A DNA stretch of 64,000 nucleotides from an uncultured Dehalococcoidia bacterium. Its GTDB lineage: Bacteria; Chloroflexota; Dehalococcoidia; Lucifugimonadales; UBA3495. Under the pieces are notes generated by a model. The model was not told the DNA's origin and did no database searches. It saw nothing but the letters and a program-made list of their open reading frames with translations. Within the stretch, counting starts at the first letter, position 1, and every line of letters starts with the position of its first letter. Below are positions 26,459 to 34,253 of this stretch, piece after piece. The DNA is taken from NCBI GenBank assembly GCA_958296225.1, contig OY282456.1:2914001-2978000 (forward strand), written 5' to 3'. A program made the translations under genes and the position numbers.

Positions 26459-27060
26459 GGCAGCGTTCCGTTGCCGGCGGTCGGGGTTTTGCAAAGTAAT
26501 TAAAGCCCTCTCCCCTTGTGGGAGAGGGGTAGCACTCCGCCCGGCGCAGGTAGCCCTCTCCCACAAGGGGAGAGGGTTGGGAGAGGGGTAGCGCTCCCGC
26601 TCCGGCCTCCGCAAAACCCGCCGCCCGCACTTTGCACCTGCCTACTGACAACCCCCCTTTGACAACACCGAACATCGGTACTATACTGCAATCTATCACG
26701 TGAATCTCAGTCCTGCCAGAGGTCAACCGGTCGTCAACGGCCAGTCAGCACTAAAATCGCATACCGGCGTCGTGGAGACCCCTCGTCCAATGCTTACGCG
26801 AGAACGGTCTAACCGGCCAACAGCGACTGCCACCGCGCTGCGTGGCTGCGCCCTTAAAGCGCAGTTCACGAACCATCGGAGCAAAACTTTGCGTAAATCC
26901 CCCGGCCGTGGGGCTGACAATGACCGGTAACCTCTGGCTCGCACACCATATCCCGCCAACCGCCCGAACCCCGACCCCCTGAACCAGCAAGGAGCATCGC
27001 CGGTGAACCCAGCCCACCACCCCAGAGGAATAACCAAACCACCTGAAACGGAACGCTGCC
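26459..27060 (+). mobile_element. MITE-like element, copy D (602 bp, full length)
   Basis: The left inverted repeat (26459-26481) has the TTGCCGGCGGT variant and the right one (27038-27060) the TTTCAGGTGGT variant. The flanks ATCAGAGGC and ACAGGAGGC share 6 of 9 positions. The copy contains two hairpin units, the second with its loop in reverse orientation (ACAAG instead of CTTGT), a sigma-70 promoter at 26659-26687 and the conserved right core. It lies between the MFS and RidA genes; the RidA Shine-Dalgarno (AGGAGG) sits in the right flank, inside the putative target duplication. Confidence 0.85.
26659..26687 (+). promoter_or_regulatory. Near-consensus sigma-70 promoter inside MITE copy D
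   Basis: TTGACA (26659-26664), a 17-bp spacer, and TATACT (26682-26687). It could produce a transcript across the conserved core and onward into the RidA gene, whose ATG is about 390 bp downstream. Confidence 0.7.
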
Positions 27061-27077
27061 ACAGGAGGCAAACTACG

Positions 27078-27545
27078 ATGGCCGAAGTTGAAGCAAAGCT
27101 GCTCGAGTTGGGCTGCGAATTGCCGCCCCCGCCCGCTCCGGTGGGCAACTACCTGCCCATCACGCGCAGCGGCAACGTGATGTGGCTGGCCGGAGTCGGC
27201 TCCCGCCTGGCTACCGGAGAGAGCATCGCGGGCCAGCTGGGCGCCGACCTCACGGTGGCGCAGGGCTACGAGGCGGCGCGCTGGGCCGCCCTGAACCTGC
27301 TGGCCCGCATCAAAGCCGAACTTGGCGACCTGGACCGCGTTACCCGCATCCTAAAGGTGGTGGGCATGGTCAACAGCGCGCCCACCTTCACCCAACAAGC
27401 GGCGGTGGTGGACGGCGCATCCGACCTGTTCGTGGCCCTGTACGGCGACCGGGGCCGGCACGCCCGCTCTGCGCCCGGCATGGCCGCCCTGCCCGGCAAC
27501 ACCGCCGTCATCTGCGACTGCGTTATCGAGGTGGACGGCGGCTAG
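27078..27545 (+). CDS. RidA-family (YjgF/YER057c) protein
   Basis: A 155-aa protein of the RidA family, whose archetype hydrolyses reactive enamine/imine intermediates. GNYLPITRSGNVMWLAGVGSR is the N-terminal strand region; VTRILKVVGMVNSAP and the C-terminal HARSAPGMAALPGNTAVICDCVIEV hold the conserved Arg and the closing strands. It is longer at the N-terminus than classic RidA and closer to the YjgH-type branch. AGGAGG at 27063-27068 precedes the ATG at 27078; the upstream frame inside the MITE is not coding. Its TAG stop overlaps the TAG of the convergent carrier gene in a shared CTAG. Confidence 0.9.
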   Translation: MAEVEAKLLELGCELPPPPAPVGNYLPITRSGNVMWLAGVGSRLATGESIAGQLGADLTVAQGYEAARWAALNLLARIKAELGDLDRVTRILKVVGMVNSAPTFTQQAAVVDGASDLFVALYGDRGRHARSAPGMAALPGNTAVICDCVIEVDGG

Positions 27546-28114
27546 TCGTCCCCGGATTCGTCCCCGGATTCGTCTGATGACGCCAGCTCCAAAAGGCGCA
27601 TACCCCGCTCCACCTGCTGCCCCGGCTGCACCGCCACCCGCCGCACGATGCCGCTGCGGGCCGCCGTTATCACCAGCTCCATTTTCATCGACTCCATTAT
27701 TACGACGGTCTGGTCGCGCTCCACCCGGTCACCCTCGGCAACCAGCACTTCCAGCACGGCGCCGGGCATGGGGGCCAGCACGTCGCCGGATACATCGCCG
27801 GCCGCCGCGCCGCCCCGTCGCCGGGCCTCTGCCCGCTGGAATACGAACCAGGCGCCATCCAGCCACAGATGCAATTCCGGCCCAACCCAGGCCCAGGCAA
27901 AGGGATAGACCCGCCCCGATTCGGTGCGGCACAACCCCTCTCCGGTTTCCTGTGATTCGATGCTCAAAGTGACCGCGGATTCCAAACCCGCTGTCGCCCC
28001 GCTTTCTATCTGGAAAGTGAAACCGCTTTCCCCCTCGGCCGTCCGGTAATGATAGACTTCCCCCGCCGCCGGGTACGTCTCCCGCATCTCGCCCTGTCCC
28101 TGTACTTGAGTCAT
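27542..28114 (-). CDS. Biotin carboxyl carrier domain protein
   Basis: A 190-aa protein whose C-terminal half is a biotinyl domain: APMPGAVLEVLVAEGDRVERDQTVVIMESMKMELVI, with the biotin-accepting lysine in ESMKMEL. The N-terminal half (YHYRTAEGESGFTFQIES) resembles the linker domain found before the biotinyl domain in acyl-CoA carboxylase alpha chains. The ATG overlaps the accC stop (ATGA), so the alpha chain appears split into carboxylase and carrier proteins made by coupled translation. The longer frame reaching 28693 is a shadow of accC. Confidence 0.9.
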   Translation of the reverse strand: MTQVQGQGEMRETYPAAGEVYHYRTAEGESGFTFQIESGATAGLESAVTLSIESQETGEGLCRTESGRVYPFAWAWVGPELHLWLDGAWFVFQRAEARRRGGAAAGDVSGDVLAPMPGAVLEVLVAEGDRVERDQTVVIMESMKMELVITAARSGIVRRVAVQPGQQVERGMRLLELASSDESGDESGDD

Positions 28115-29625
28115 GGCAGCCTCTGCGGCCCGGCGGACTGCCAGGGGCTGACGGCCGGCCGGCTGTCTGCGCCGTCCGCCAAAGATGCTTTCGGGGATGC
28201 CGGGCCGGCCGGCTGGCCCGCCGCCCACGCCGCCAGCGCCCTGGCCATCGTGCGTAATTCGCCAGACATCACCGGGCTGGTAACCGCCGGGTTCCACTCC
28301 AAAAAGCCGGTGTCGTATTCGCCCCGCTGAAACTGCGGATGCCCCACCACCGCCCGCAGCAGGGGTATGTTGGTTGCCACGCCCAGCGCCAGAAATTGCG
28401 CCAGGGCAACTTCCATCCGGCGCAAGCTGAGGTCGCGACGCGGCGCCCAGGCGATGAGCTTGGCCAGCATCGGGTCGTAGTAAATGGACACCTCTTGACC
28501 CTGAACCACGCCGCTGTCCAGCCGCAGGCCGGGGCCGCTGGGCGGCCGCCAGCGCAGCAGCCGGCCGGTGGACGGCGCGAAATCGCGGTACGGGTCTTCG
28601 GCGTAGATGCGGCACTCGATGGCATGGCCCCGGGGCCGGATGTCTTCCTGCCGCAGCGTCAGCGATTCCCCGCTGGCGATGCGAACCTGCCACTCCACCA
28701 AATCCAGCCCCAGGACGGCCTCGGTGACCGGATGCTCAACCTGGAGCCGGGCGTTCATTTCCAGAAAGTAGAACTCGCCGCTCTGCCCGTCCAGCAGGAA
28801 CTCCACCGTACCGGCGTTGACGTATCCCGCCGCGCGGGCCACGGCGATAGCAGCCTCGCCCATACGCCGGCGCAACTCCGGCGTCAAAGCCGGCGAGGGG
28901 GATTCCTCAACTATCTTTTGATGGCGACGCTGTATGCTGCATTCCCGCTCGCCCAGGTGCACGGTATGCCCGAACCCGTCGGCCAGAACCTGCACCTCCA
29001 CGTGGCGCGGGTTGGCGATGTAACGCTCCAGGAACACCCGGCCATCGCCAAAGGCGGCCTGGGCCTCCCGGCCGGCCAGCTCCATATCGCCATCCAAATC
29101 CTGCCGCCGGCTCACCAGACGCATACCCCGGCCACCGCCGCCGGCCGCCGCCTTGACCAGCAGGGGGAACCCCCACCGCGCCGCGAACTCCCCAACTGCC
29201 GCATCCCCCGGCCGGCACACGGGAGAACCTGGCGCCACCGGAATACCGGCGCGCCGGGCAATGTCCTTGGCGCGCAGCTTGTCCCCCAAAGCCGCCATGC
29301 TTTCCGCAGTGGGCCCGATAAAGGATAGCCCCGCTGAGCGGCAGGCCAGGGCGAATTCAGGATTCTCCGACCGAAAGCCGTAGCCCGGATGTATGGCGTC
29401 GGCCCCGCAGTCCAGAGCGGCTTGCACTATTTTGGGGATGTTCAGATAGGTTTCTTCGGCGGCCCGGCCCGGCAGCGCCACCGACTGCGCCGCCGTGGCC
29501 ACGTGAGGCGCGCCGGCGTCCGGCTCGGAATAGACGGCGACGGGCGCAATCCCCAGCGCGCGGAGGGTCTGGTTAATCCGAACCGCAATTTCGCCCCGAT
29601 TGGCGACCAGAACTTTGGAAAACAT
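28111..29625 (-). CDS. Biotin carboxylase subunit of an acyl-CoA carboxylase
   Basis: A 504-aa ATP-grasp enzyme that carboxylates biotin. FSKVLVANRGEIAVRINQTLRALGI is the biotin-carboxylase N-terminus; KAAAGGGGRGMRLV is the ATP-binding glycine loop; FLERYIANPRHVEVQVLADG, CSIQRRHQKIVEESPSP and FLEMNARLQVEHPVTE are conserved active-site segments. It ends with about 40 low-complexity residues beyond the usual core. The ATG at 29625 is used; a TTG six bases upstream is possible. It works with the carrier protein downstream and the carboxyltransferase upstream. Confidence 0.93.
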   Translation of the reverse strand: MFSKVLVANRGEIAVRINQTLRALGIAPVAVYSEPDAGAPHVATAAQSVALPGRAAEETYLNIPKIVQAALDCGADAIHPGYGFRSENPEFALACRSAGLSFIGPTAESMAALGDKLRAKDIARRAGIPVAPGSPVCRPGDAAVGEFAARWGFPLLVKAAAGGGGRGMRLVSRRQDLDGDMELAGREAQAAFGDGRVFLERYIANPRHVEVQVLADGFGHTVHLGERECSIQRRHQKIVEESPSPALTPELRRRMGEAAIAVARAAGYVNAGTVEFLLDGQSGEFYFLEMNARLQVEHPVTEAVLGLDLVEWQVRIASGESLTLRQEDIRPRGHAIECRIYAEDPYRDFAPSTGRLLRWRPPSGPGLRLDSGVVQGQEVSIYYDPMLAKLIAWAPRRDLSLRRMEVALAQFLALGVATNIPLLRAVVGHPQFQRGEYDTGFLEWNPAVTSPVMSGELRTMARALAAWAAGQPAGPASPKASLADGADSRPAVSPWQSAGPQRLP

Positions 29626-29679
29626 CAGCAAACGTCCGGTGCGTGACCTGGTGGCGGAGGCAGTTTTTGCCGGTTGCTC

Positions 29680-30543
29680 TTACCTGACATCGGTTTCGCC
29701 GGCGCCGGTCAGTTCATACGCGCGGTTGATGAAAGTTTGGACGGCCAGGGTAATCTCCTGGTGGAAACGGTTTCGGGCGAGTTCGTCCATTCGGAAGGAC
29801 GCGCCGCCGTATCGGTAGGCGACGGCGTAGAGGGTGAGCCGGTTCTCGCGCTCAGGGGGATGGCTCGGGTTTTGAAATGAGGTGTAATCCATCAGCAGTC
29901 TGAGCCGTGCGGCAGCGAGCGTGTTCGACTCGGCGGGGTCGTCCAGAACTTTGCCGGCGACCTCTGCCAGGTCATGCACCCGGCGGTAATCCAGGTCTGC
30001 GGCGGAAAGCCAAGCCTTAAGGGCGTTTTCCACGGCCTGCCGGGCGTGGAAGCCGTACATTTCCTGCTCACCTTCGGGGTGGTTGATTAACAGTTGGAAC
30101 GCGCCTATGTGACGGTACGCCGCTTGGAGCCGTTCTCTGACGTCCGGCCAGTTGTCAGTGTATTGGTCATCGTGCCGGTTCGGAAAATCGAGATTTTCGT
30201 CGCCCATTATGACTCCGTCTCTGAGCGCCTGGGCCGCAACGTGGTTCCTGGCGCGGCGGCAGGAATTGAACGTCTTCCGGTCCATCGTGACCACGTCCAC
30301 GCCGAGCCGTGGGGGATTGAGTCGGAAGTACTCTCTGGCGGCTCGCCTGGCTTGGCCGGTGGCGGCCACGGCGCCGGACTCTGATATTATCAACAGGTCC
30401 ACGTCGGAGTCCGGGCGGTAATCACCCCTGGCTCTTGACCCGAAAAGTATCACCGTGTCGGGCGCCACCGCAGATTGGACTGCTTTGGCGAGCTCTATTG
30501 CAGTTTCATCCGGGGCGGTGGCGGCGTTGTTGGCGTTTTCCAT
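29680..30543 (-). CDS. MNT nucleotidyltransferase fused to HEPN domain
   Basis: A 287-aa fusion. The N-terminal minimal nucleotidyltransferase domain (residues ~10-120) has VILFGSRARGDYRPDSDVDLLII, the GSx10DxD catalytic motif. The C-terminal HEPN domain (~130-280) has HARQAVENALKAWLSAADLDYRRVHDLAEVAG, with an Arg-x(n)-His motif similar to HEPN RNases. In separate-gene systems MNT inactivates the HEPN toxin by nucleotidylation, so a fusion may be self-limiting. It lies inside the carboxylase operon, 54 bp from accC and 81 bp from the carboxyltransferase gene, on the same strand. Confidence 0.85.
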   Translation of the reverse strand: MENANNAATAPDETAIELAKAVQSAVAPDTVILFGSRARGDYRPDSDVDLLIISESGAVAATGQARRAAREYFRLNPPRLGVDVVTMDRKTFNSCRRARNHVAAQALRDGVIMGDENLDFPNRHDDQYTDNWPDVRERLQAAYRHIGAFQLLINHPEGEQEMYGFHARQAVENALKAWLSAADLDYRRVHDLAEVAGKVLDDPAESNTLAAARLRLLMDYTSFQNPSHPPERENRLTLYAVAYRYGGASFRMDELARNRFHQEITLAVQTFINRAYELTGAGETDVR

Positions 30544-30624
30544 GGGCAGACCGTTTCCGTAGCGAGGTCGTTCATCGAGTTTTGAACGGATTAATCAGAT
30601 TAGAATGTACACGCGCCGCCGGCG

Positions 30625-32232
30625 TCACATTCGGAATACGCCCTGTTTCCGCTCTGGGAACGGGGCGTTGATGGATGCGGCGATGCCCAGGCCCACCACG
30701 GTTCGTGTGTCCACCGGGTCGATGATGCCGTCGTCCCAGAGGCGGGCGGTACTGTAGTAGGGGTCGCCCTCCGCCTCGTACTTTTCCAGGATGGGCCGTT
30801 GCAGGTCATCCCGCTCCTCCTGCGCCATCGTCCGGCCCTGCCGCTCCAGCTGTTGCAGCCGGATGGTGAGCAGAACCTCCGCCGCCTGCTGCCCGCCCAT
30901 CACCGAGATGCGGGCGTTGGGCCACGCCCACAGGAAACGGGGCTGGTAGGCCCGCCCGCACATCCCATAGTTGCCCGCCCCAAAGGAACTGCCGATGATT
31001 ACGGTGAACTTGGGGACGGCGGCGTTGGACACGGCCATGACCATCTTGGCCCCGTCTTTGGCGATACCCCCGGCCTCGTACTGGCGGCCCACCATAAAGC
31101 CGGTGATGTTTTGCAGGAACAGCAGGGGGATTCCCCGCTGGCTGCACAGCTCGATGAAATGCGTTCCCTTCAGCGCGCTCTCGGAAAAGAGTACCCCGTT
31201 GTTGGCAACCACGCCCACCGGATACCCCCAGATGCGCGCGAACCCGCAGACCAGCGTTTCCCCGTACCCGGCCTTGAACTCGTGGCACCGGCTCCCGTCC
31301 ACGATGCGGGCAATCACCTGGCGCACGTCGTACTGCCGCCGGTTGTCCGGGGACACGATGCCGTACAGCTCCGCCGGGTCGTAGGCCGGCGGCTCCGGGC
31401 TGGCGACTTCAAAGGGAGGCGCGCGCCGTCGCACGAAGTTCTCGACGATGTCACGGGTAATGGCCAGGGCGTCCGCATCATCGGCGGCCTGATGGTCGGC
31501 CACCCCGGATACCCGGGTATGCACTTCGGCGCCGCCCAGCGTTTCCGGGTCAACTTCCTCGCCGGTGGCCGCCCGCACCAGCGGCGGCCCGCCCAGAAAA
31601 ATGGTGCCCTGCTGCCGCACCATCACCACCTCGTCGCTCATGGCCGGAATGTACGCGCCCCCGGCAGTGCACGACCCCATGACCACCGCGACCTGCGGAA
31701 TCCCCAGCGACGACATCTGCGCCTGATTGTAAAAGATGCGCCCGAAATGCTCCCGGTCGGGGAATACCTCCGCCTGCAACGGCAGAAAGGCGCCCCCGGA
31801 ATCCACCAGGTAGATGCAGGGCAGGTGGTTCTCCAGCGCGATTTCCTGAGCGCGCAGGTGCTTCTTGACGGTAATCGGGTAGTAGGCGCCCCCCTTGACC
31901 GTGGCGTCATTGGCCAGAATCACTACCTCTTTCCCCTGCACCACGCCCACGCCGGTAACGATGCCGGCCGACGCTACCTCCCCGTCGTACATATCCCACG
32001 CCGCCAGCGGACTCAGCTCAAGGAAAGGCGTATTGGCGTCCACCAGCCGGTCAATCCGTTCCCGCGCCAGCAGCTTGCTGCGGCTGCGGTGCAGCTCCAC
32101 CGCCCGCGTCCCGCCGCCGGCCCGCACCCGTCCTAAACGTTCTTTCAGCTCTGCCACCAGGGCCTCCATACGGGCCCGGTTGTCCAGAAAATCCCGATCG
32201 GCGGTGCGCAGGTTGGAGCCGATTACTTCCAT
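30625..32232 (-). CDS. Acyl-CoA carboxylase carboxyltransferase subunit (methylcrotonyl-CoA carboxylase beta-like)
   Basis: A 535-aa carboxyltransferase. [29 protein letters not shown] is the typical start; [33 protein letters not shown] and [25 protein letters not shown] are strongly like 3-methylcrotonyl-CoA (and geranyl-CoA) carboxylase beta chains, as are [11 protein letters not shown] and [30 protein letters not shown]. It transfers CO2 from carboxybiotin to an enoyl-CoA, in line with leucine/isovalerate breakdown, though no other leucine-pathway gene is adjacent. First gene of the operon; a good promoter lies upstream. Confidence 0.93.
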   Translation of the reverse strand: MEVIGSNLRTADRDFLDNRARMEALVAELKERLGRVRAGGGTRAVELHRSRSKLLARERIDRLVDANTPFLELSPLAAWDMYDGEVASAGIVTGVGVVQGKEVVILANDATVKGGAYYPITVKKHLRAQEIALENHLPCIYLVDSGGAFLPLQAEVFPDREHFGRIFYNQAQMSSLGIPQVAVVMGSCTAGGAYIPAMSDEVVMVRQQGTIFLGGPPLVRAATGEEVDPETLGGAEVHTRVSGVADHQAADDADALAITRDIVENFVRRRAPPFEVASPEPPAYDPAELYGIVSPDNRRQYDVRQVIARIVDGSRCHEFKAGYGETLVCGFARIWGYPVGVVANNGVLFSESALKGTHFIELCSQRGIPLLFLQNITGFMVGRQYEAGGIAKDGAKMVMAVSNAAVPKFTVIIGSSFGAGNYGMCGRAYQPRFLWAWPNARISVMGGQQAAEVLLTIRLQQLERQGRTMAQEERDDLQRPILEKYEAEGDPYYSTARLWDDGIIDPVDTRTVVGLGIAASINAPFPERKQGVFRM

Positions 32233-32286
32233 GTTATCCCCGGGGCAGCGTCCTCATCAGGGCTGGCCCTCCCAGTGTCAGCCCCT

Positions 32287-32315
32287 ATTATATTCCTCTC
32301 CGGGAACCTTGTCAG
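32287..32315 (-). promoter_or_regulatory. Sigma-70-type promoter of the acyl-CoA carboxylase operon
   Basis: On the minus strand, CTGACA (32315-32310), a 17-bp spacer, and a perfect TATAAT (32292-32287). The predicted start of transcription is about 45 bp upstream of the carboxyltransferase ATG. The remainder of the 332-bp gap 32233-32564 shows nothing besides this and the tRNA promoter. Confidence 0.7.
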
Positions 32316-32524
32316 AAACCGCCGCAGAATCAATGCCCCCACCCTCTTACGTCGGGGGGCGCTGAGCCGATAAAATTGGCCCACCGGAGCGGACGGCGCA
32401 GCCCGACTGACCCTCGGCCGACCAGGCGCATACCCCATTAGGCGACGCCGCCAAGCCGGGCGTCCATACCATGGTTGAACGCATTGCCGGTGATTCGTCC
32501 GCCGGTTCCCGTCGAAATCGTGTC

Positions 32525-32552
32525 TTGCGTTATGCACCGGCATTGGTATAAT
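32525..32552 (+). promoter_or_regulatory. Promoter of tRNA-Ile
   Basis: TTGCGT (32525-32530), a 16-bp spacer, and a perfect TATAAT (32547-32552), 12 bp before the tRNA 5' end. Confidence 0.65.
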
Positions 32553-32564
32553 GGTGTTCCCTGT

Positions 32565-32641
32565 GGGCCTGTAGCTCAGGCGGTTAGAGCGCAGTCCTGA
32601 TAAGACTGAGGTCGTTGGTTCGAGTCCATCCAGGCCCACCA
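32565..32641 (+). tRNA. tRNA-Ile (anticodon GAU)
   Basis: 77 nt. Acceptor GGGCCTG pairs with CAGGCCC, and the CCA is encoded in the gene. The anticodon arm CAGTC-CTGATAA-GACTG gives GAT. The T-arm has GGTTCGAGTCC. It is free-standing, not in an rRNA spacer. Confidence 0.96.
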
Positions 32642-32663
32642 CACCGGGGCGCGCTGATATTTC

Positions 32664-32693
32664 CCGTCATCCTGGCTTTCGCTGGAATGACGG
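32664..32693 (+). repeat. REP-like hairpin downstream of tRNA-Ile
   Basis: CCGTCAT (32664-32670) and ATGACGG (32687-32693) flank an imperfect stem with a TTTCGC loop. It belongs to the CGTCATTCC-type dispersed repeats also seen near 35640, 44070 and 50870. It may end the tRNA transcript. Confidence 0.55.
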
Positions 32694-32740
32694 TGAGGGG
32701 TGGGAATGCCAGTGGGTCGGGGGCGCCGAATACAGTCGCA

Positions 32741-33727
32741 ATGTCAGGAGAACCCAACCTGCCCAAAGTGTCGGTAATCATCCCGGCCCGCAATGCGGAA
32801 GCGTTCATCATACCCACTCTGGACGCCATAGCGGCTCAGGACTATGCCGGGCCGATCGAGGTCATCGTGGCCGACGGCGACGATAAGCCGGCCATGGCCG
32901 AGGCTATCCGGCGGTCTCACCCGAAGGTGCGCTTGATGCCCAATCCGGAAAGAACCCTCGTGCCCGGCGCCAACGCCGCCTTTCGGGAGGCAACCGGAGA
33001 TGTCATAGTGCGGTGCGACGCGCACACGGTTTTGCCGTCCGGGTACGTGAGCCGCGCCGTCGCCACGCTGGAGCGCACCGGGGCGGCGAACGTAGGCGGA
33101 CGGCAGCAGGCAGTAGGAACCACCTTTTTTGAACGAACCGTGGCCATTGCAATGACCACCCCCCTGGGGGTAGGCGACGCGCGCCATCGTCTGGGGGGCA
33201 AGGAGGGCGCCGCCGACACCGCCTTTCTGGGCACCTTCCGGCGGGAGACGCTGGACGAGGTTGGAGGCGGATACGATACCACCCTGTCCAGCAACGAGGA
33301 CTACTCGCTCAACTACCGATTGCGCCAGCGGGGCAAGACCGTGTGGTTTGACCCGGAGCTGGTGGTGCAGTACCGGCCGCGCAGCACCTTCCGGGCGCTG
33401 GCGCAACAGTATTTTGGCTATGGCCGGGGGAAGTCGGTGGTGATTATGAAACACCCGGGCTCCACTCGCCTGCGCCACCTGGCCGCCCCCGCGCTGACGC
33501 TGGGCCTGGCAACCGGGGCGGTACTGGCCCTGGTCGGATTCCCGTGGTTCCTGGCCGCGCTCCTGTTGGCTTACGCGCTGGCCGTCGTGGGCGGGTCGGC
33601 GGCAGTGGGCTGGCGACGACGGGATGCGGCGGCGGTACTCCTGCCGCTGGCTCTGGCAACCATGCACCTGAGCTGGGGAATTGGCTTCTTCCTGCCGAAA
33701 CGAGCCCGGCAATCGCGGCGCAAATAG
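32741..33727 (+). CDS. Membrane-anchored glycosyltransferase family 2 (ExoA-like)
   Basis: A 328-aa GT2 enzyme. KVSVIIPARNAEAFIIPTLDAIAAQDY is the nucleotide-binding start; VIVADGDDKPAM and VIVRCDAHTVLP hold the acidic metal motif; ETLDEVGGGYDTTLSSNEDYSLNYRLRQRG contains the ED motif, and VQYRPRSTFRALAQQYFGYGRGK the QxxRW-like region. Two or three C-terminal membrane helices (about residues 255-320) fix it to the membrane. The ATG at 32741 lies after an AGTCGCA leader; the frame from 32615 runs back into the tRNA and is rejected. First gene of the forward polysaccharide cluster. Confidence 0.87.
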   Translation: MSGEPNLPKVSVIIPARNAEAFIIPTLDAIAAQDYAGPIEVIVADGDDKPAMAEAIRRSHPKVRLMPNPERTLVPGANAAFREATGDVIVRCDAHTVLPSGYVSRAVATLERTGAANVGGRQQAVGTTFFERTVAIAMTTPLGVGDARHRLGGKEGAADTAFLGTFRRETLDEVGGGYDTTLSSNEDYSLNYRLRQRGKTVWFDPELVVQYRPRSTFRALAQQYFGYGRGKSVVIMKHPGSTRLRHLAAPALTLGLATGAVLALVGFPWFLAALLLAYALAVVGGSAAVGWRRRDAAAVLLPLALATMHLSWGIGFFLPKRARQSRRK

Positions 33728-33777
33728 CGCTGCCGTTGGATTATCCGCGCGTTCGTAGTATTAGGAGCATAGCTTCG

Positions 33778-34053
33778 ATGGCTAGGATTGAACTGGTAAT
33801 CCCCGATGCCGACCGGGAACATTTCGCCAATCAGGCGCAGCGGGAGGGTATGACGCCGGAGGTGTGGCTGATGTCCGTCGCCCGGCAGCGGGTTGCAGAA
33901 CGGCTGCCCGGCAAACGCTTCGCGTCACTGGCCGACATGGACGCATTCTTCCAGGCGTGCCGTACTTGGGAAGGACCCGAAAGAGAACCGGATTGGGAAG
34001 AGCGCCTGAAAGTCATCAACGAGTCTCGCCGTAAGGGGACCACCGACACGTGA
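33778..34053 (+). CDS. Small VapB-like putative antitoxin
   Basis: A 91-aa protein. The N-terminal ARIELVIPDADREHFANQAQREGMTPEVWLMSVARQRV resembles the ribbon-helix-helix region of VapB/FitA-type antitoxins, and the charged tail (EGPEREPDWEERLKVINESRRK) would be the toxin-binding part. An AGGAG Shine-Dalgarno precedes the ATG. The stop TGA overlaps a GTG (34050), the usual antitoxin-toxin arrangement, but the downstream frame closes after 22 codons, so the toxin appears lost. Assignment rests on size, composition and context. Confidence 0.5.
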   Translation: MARIELVIPDADREHFANQAQREGMTPEVWLMSVARQRVAERLPGKRFASLADMDAFFQACRTWEGPEREPDWEERLKVINESRRKGTTDT

Positions 34054-34118
34054 CTGCGGAAGTGTTGCCGGAGTTGGCGCACGCCTGCCTGCCCGTCGGA
34101 AGGCTGCAAACCTCTTAA
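34050..34118 (+). pseudogene. Possible toxin remnant downstream of VapB-like gene
   Basis: A 22-codon frame beginning with a GTG that overlaps the antitoxin stop and ending in TAA. No PIN motif remains. It then runs into a dispersed repeat (34118-34230). The call rests on position only. Confidence 0.25.
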
Positions 34119-34232
34119 TAAGTCATTCCGAGTCCGCCATAACGGACGATAGAATCGCGTTGGCGCAGTGCATACTTTGGGGAACCGGCGTCGTCGCTGG
34201 GACGAGATTGCCACGCTGCGCCCGCAATGACA
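34118..34232. repeat. Dispersed repeat with GTCATT inverted ends
   Basis: Starts AGTCATTCCGAGTCC and ends GAGATTGCCACGCTGCGCCCGCAATGACA. The minus strand reads GTCATTGCGGGCGCAGCGTGGCAATCTC, a widespread type of REP-like repeat. The right half is also present at 19622-19648. Confidence 0.6.
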
Positions 34233-34253
34233 AAATGGGCGCGCATAAGGGTT

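Noticed and set aside
27003..27077. N-terminal extension of RidA back into the MITE
   Set aside because: The extension translates the MITE inverted repeat; the AGGAGG and ATG at 27078 define the real start.
30799..32136. A 445-codon plus-strand open frame
   Set aside because: Antisense to the carboxyltransferase gene; composition is His/Arg/Pro-rich with no motif.
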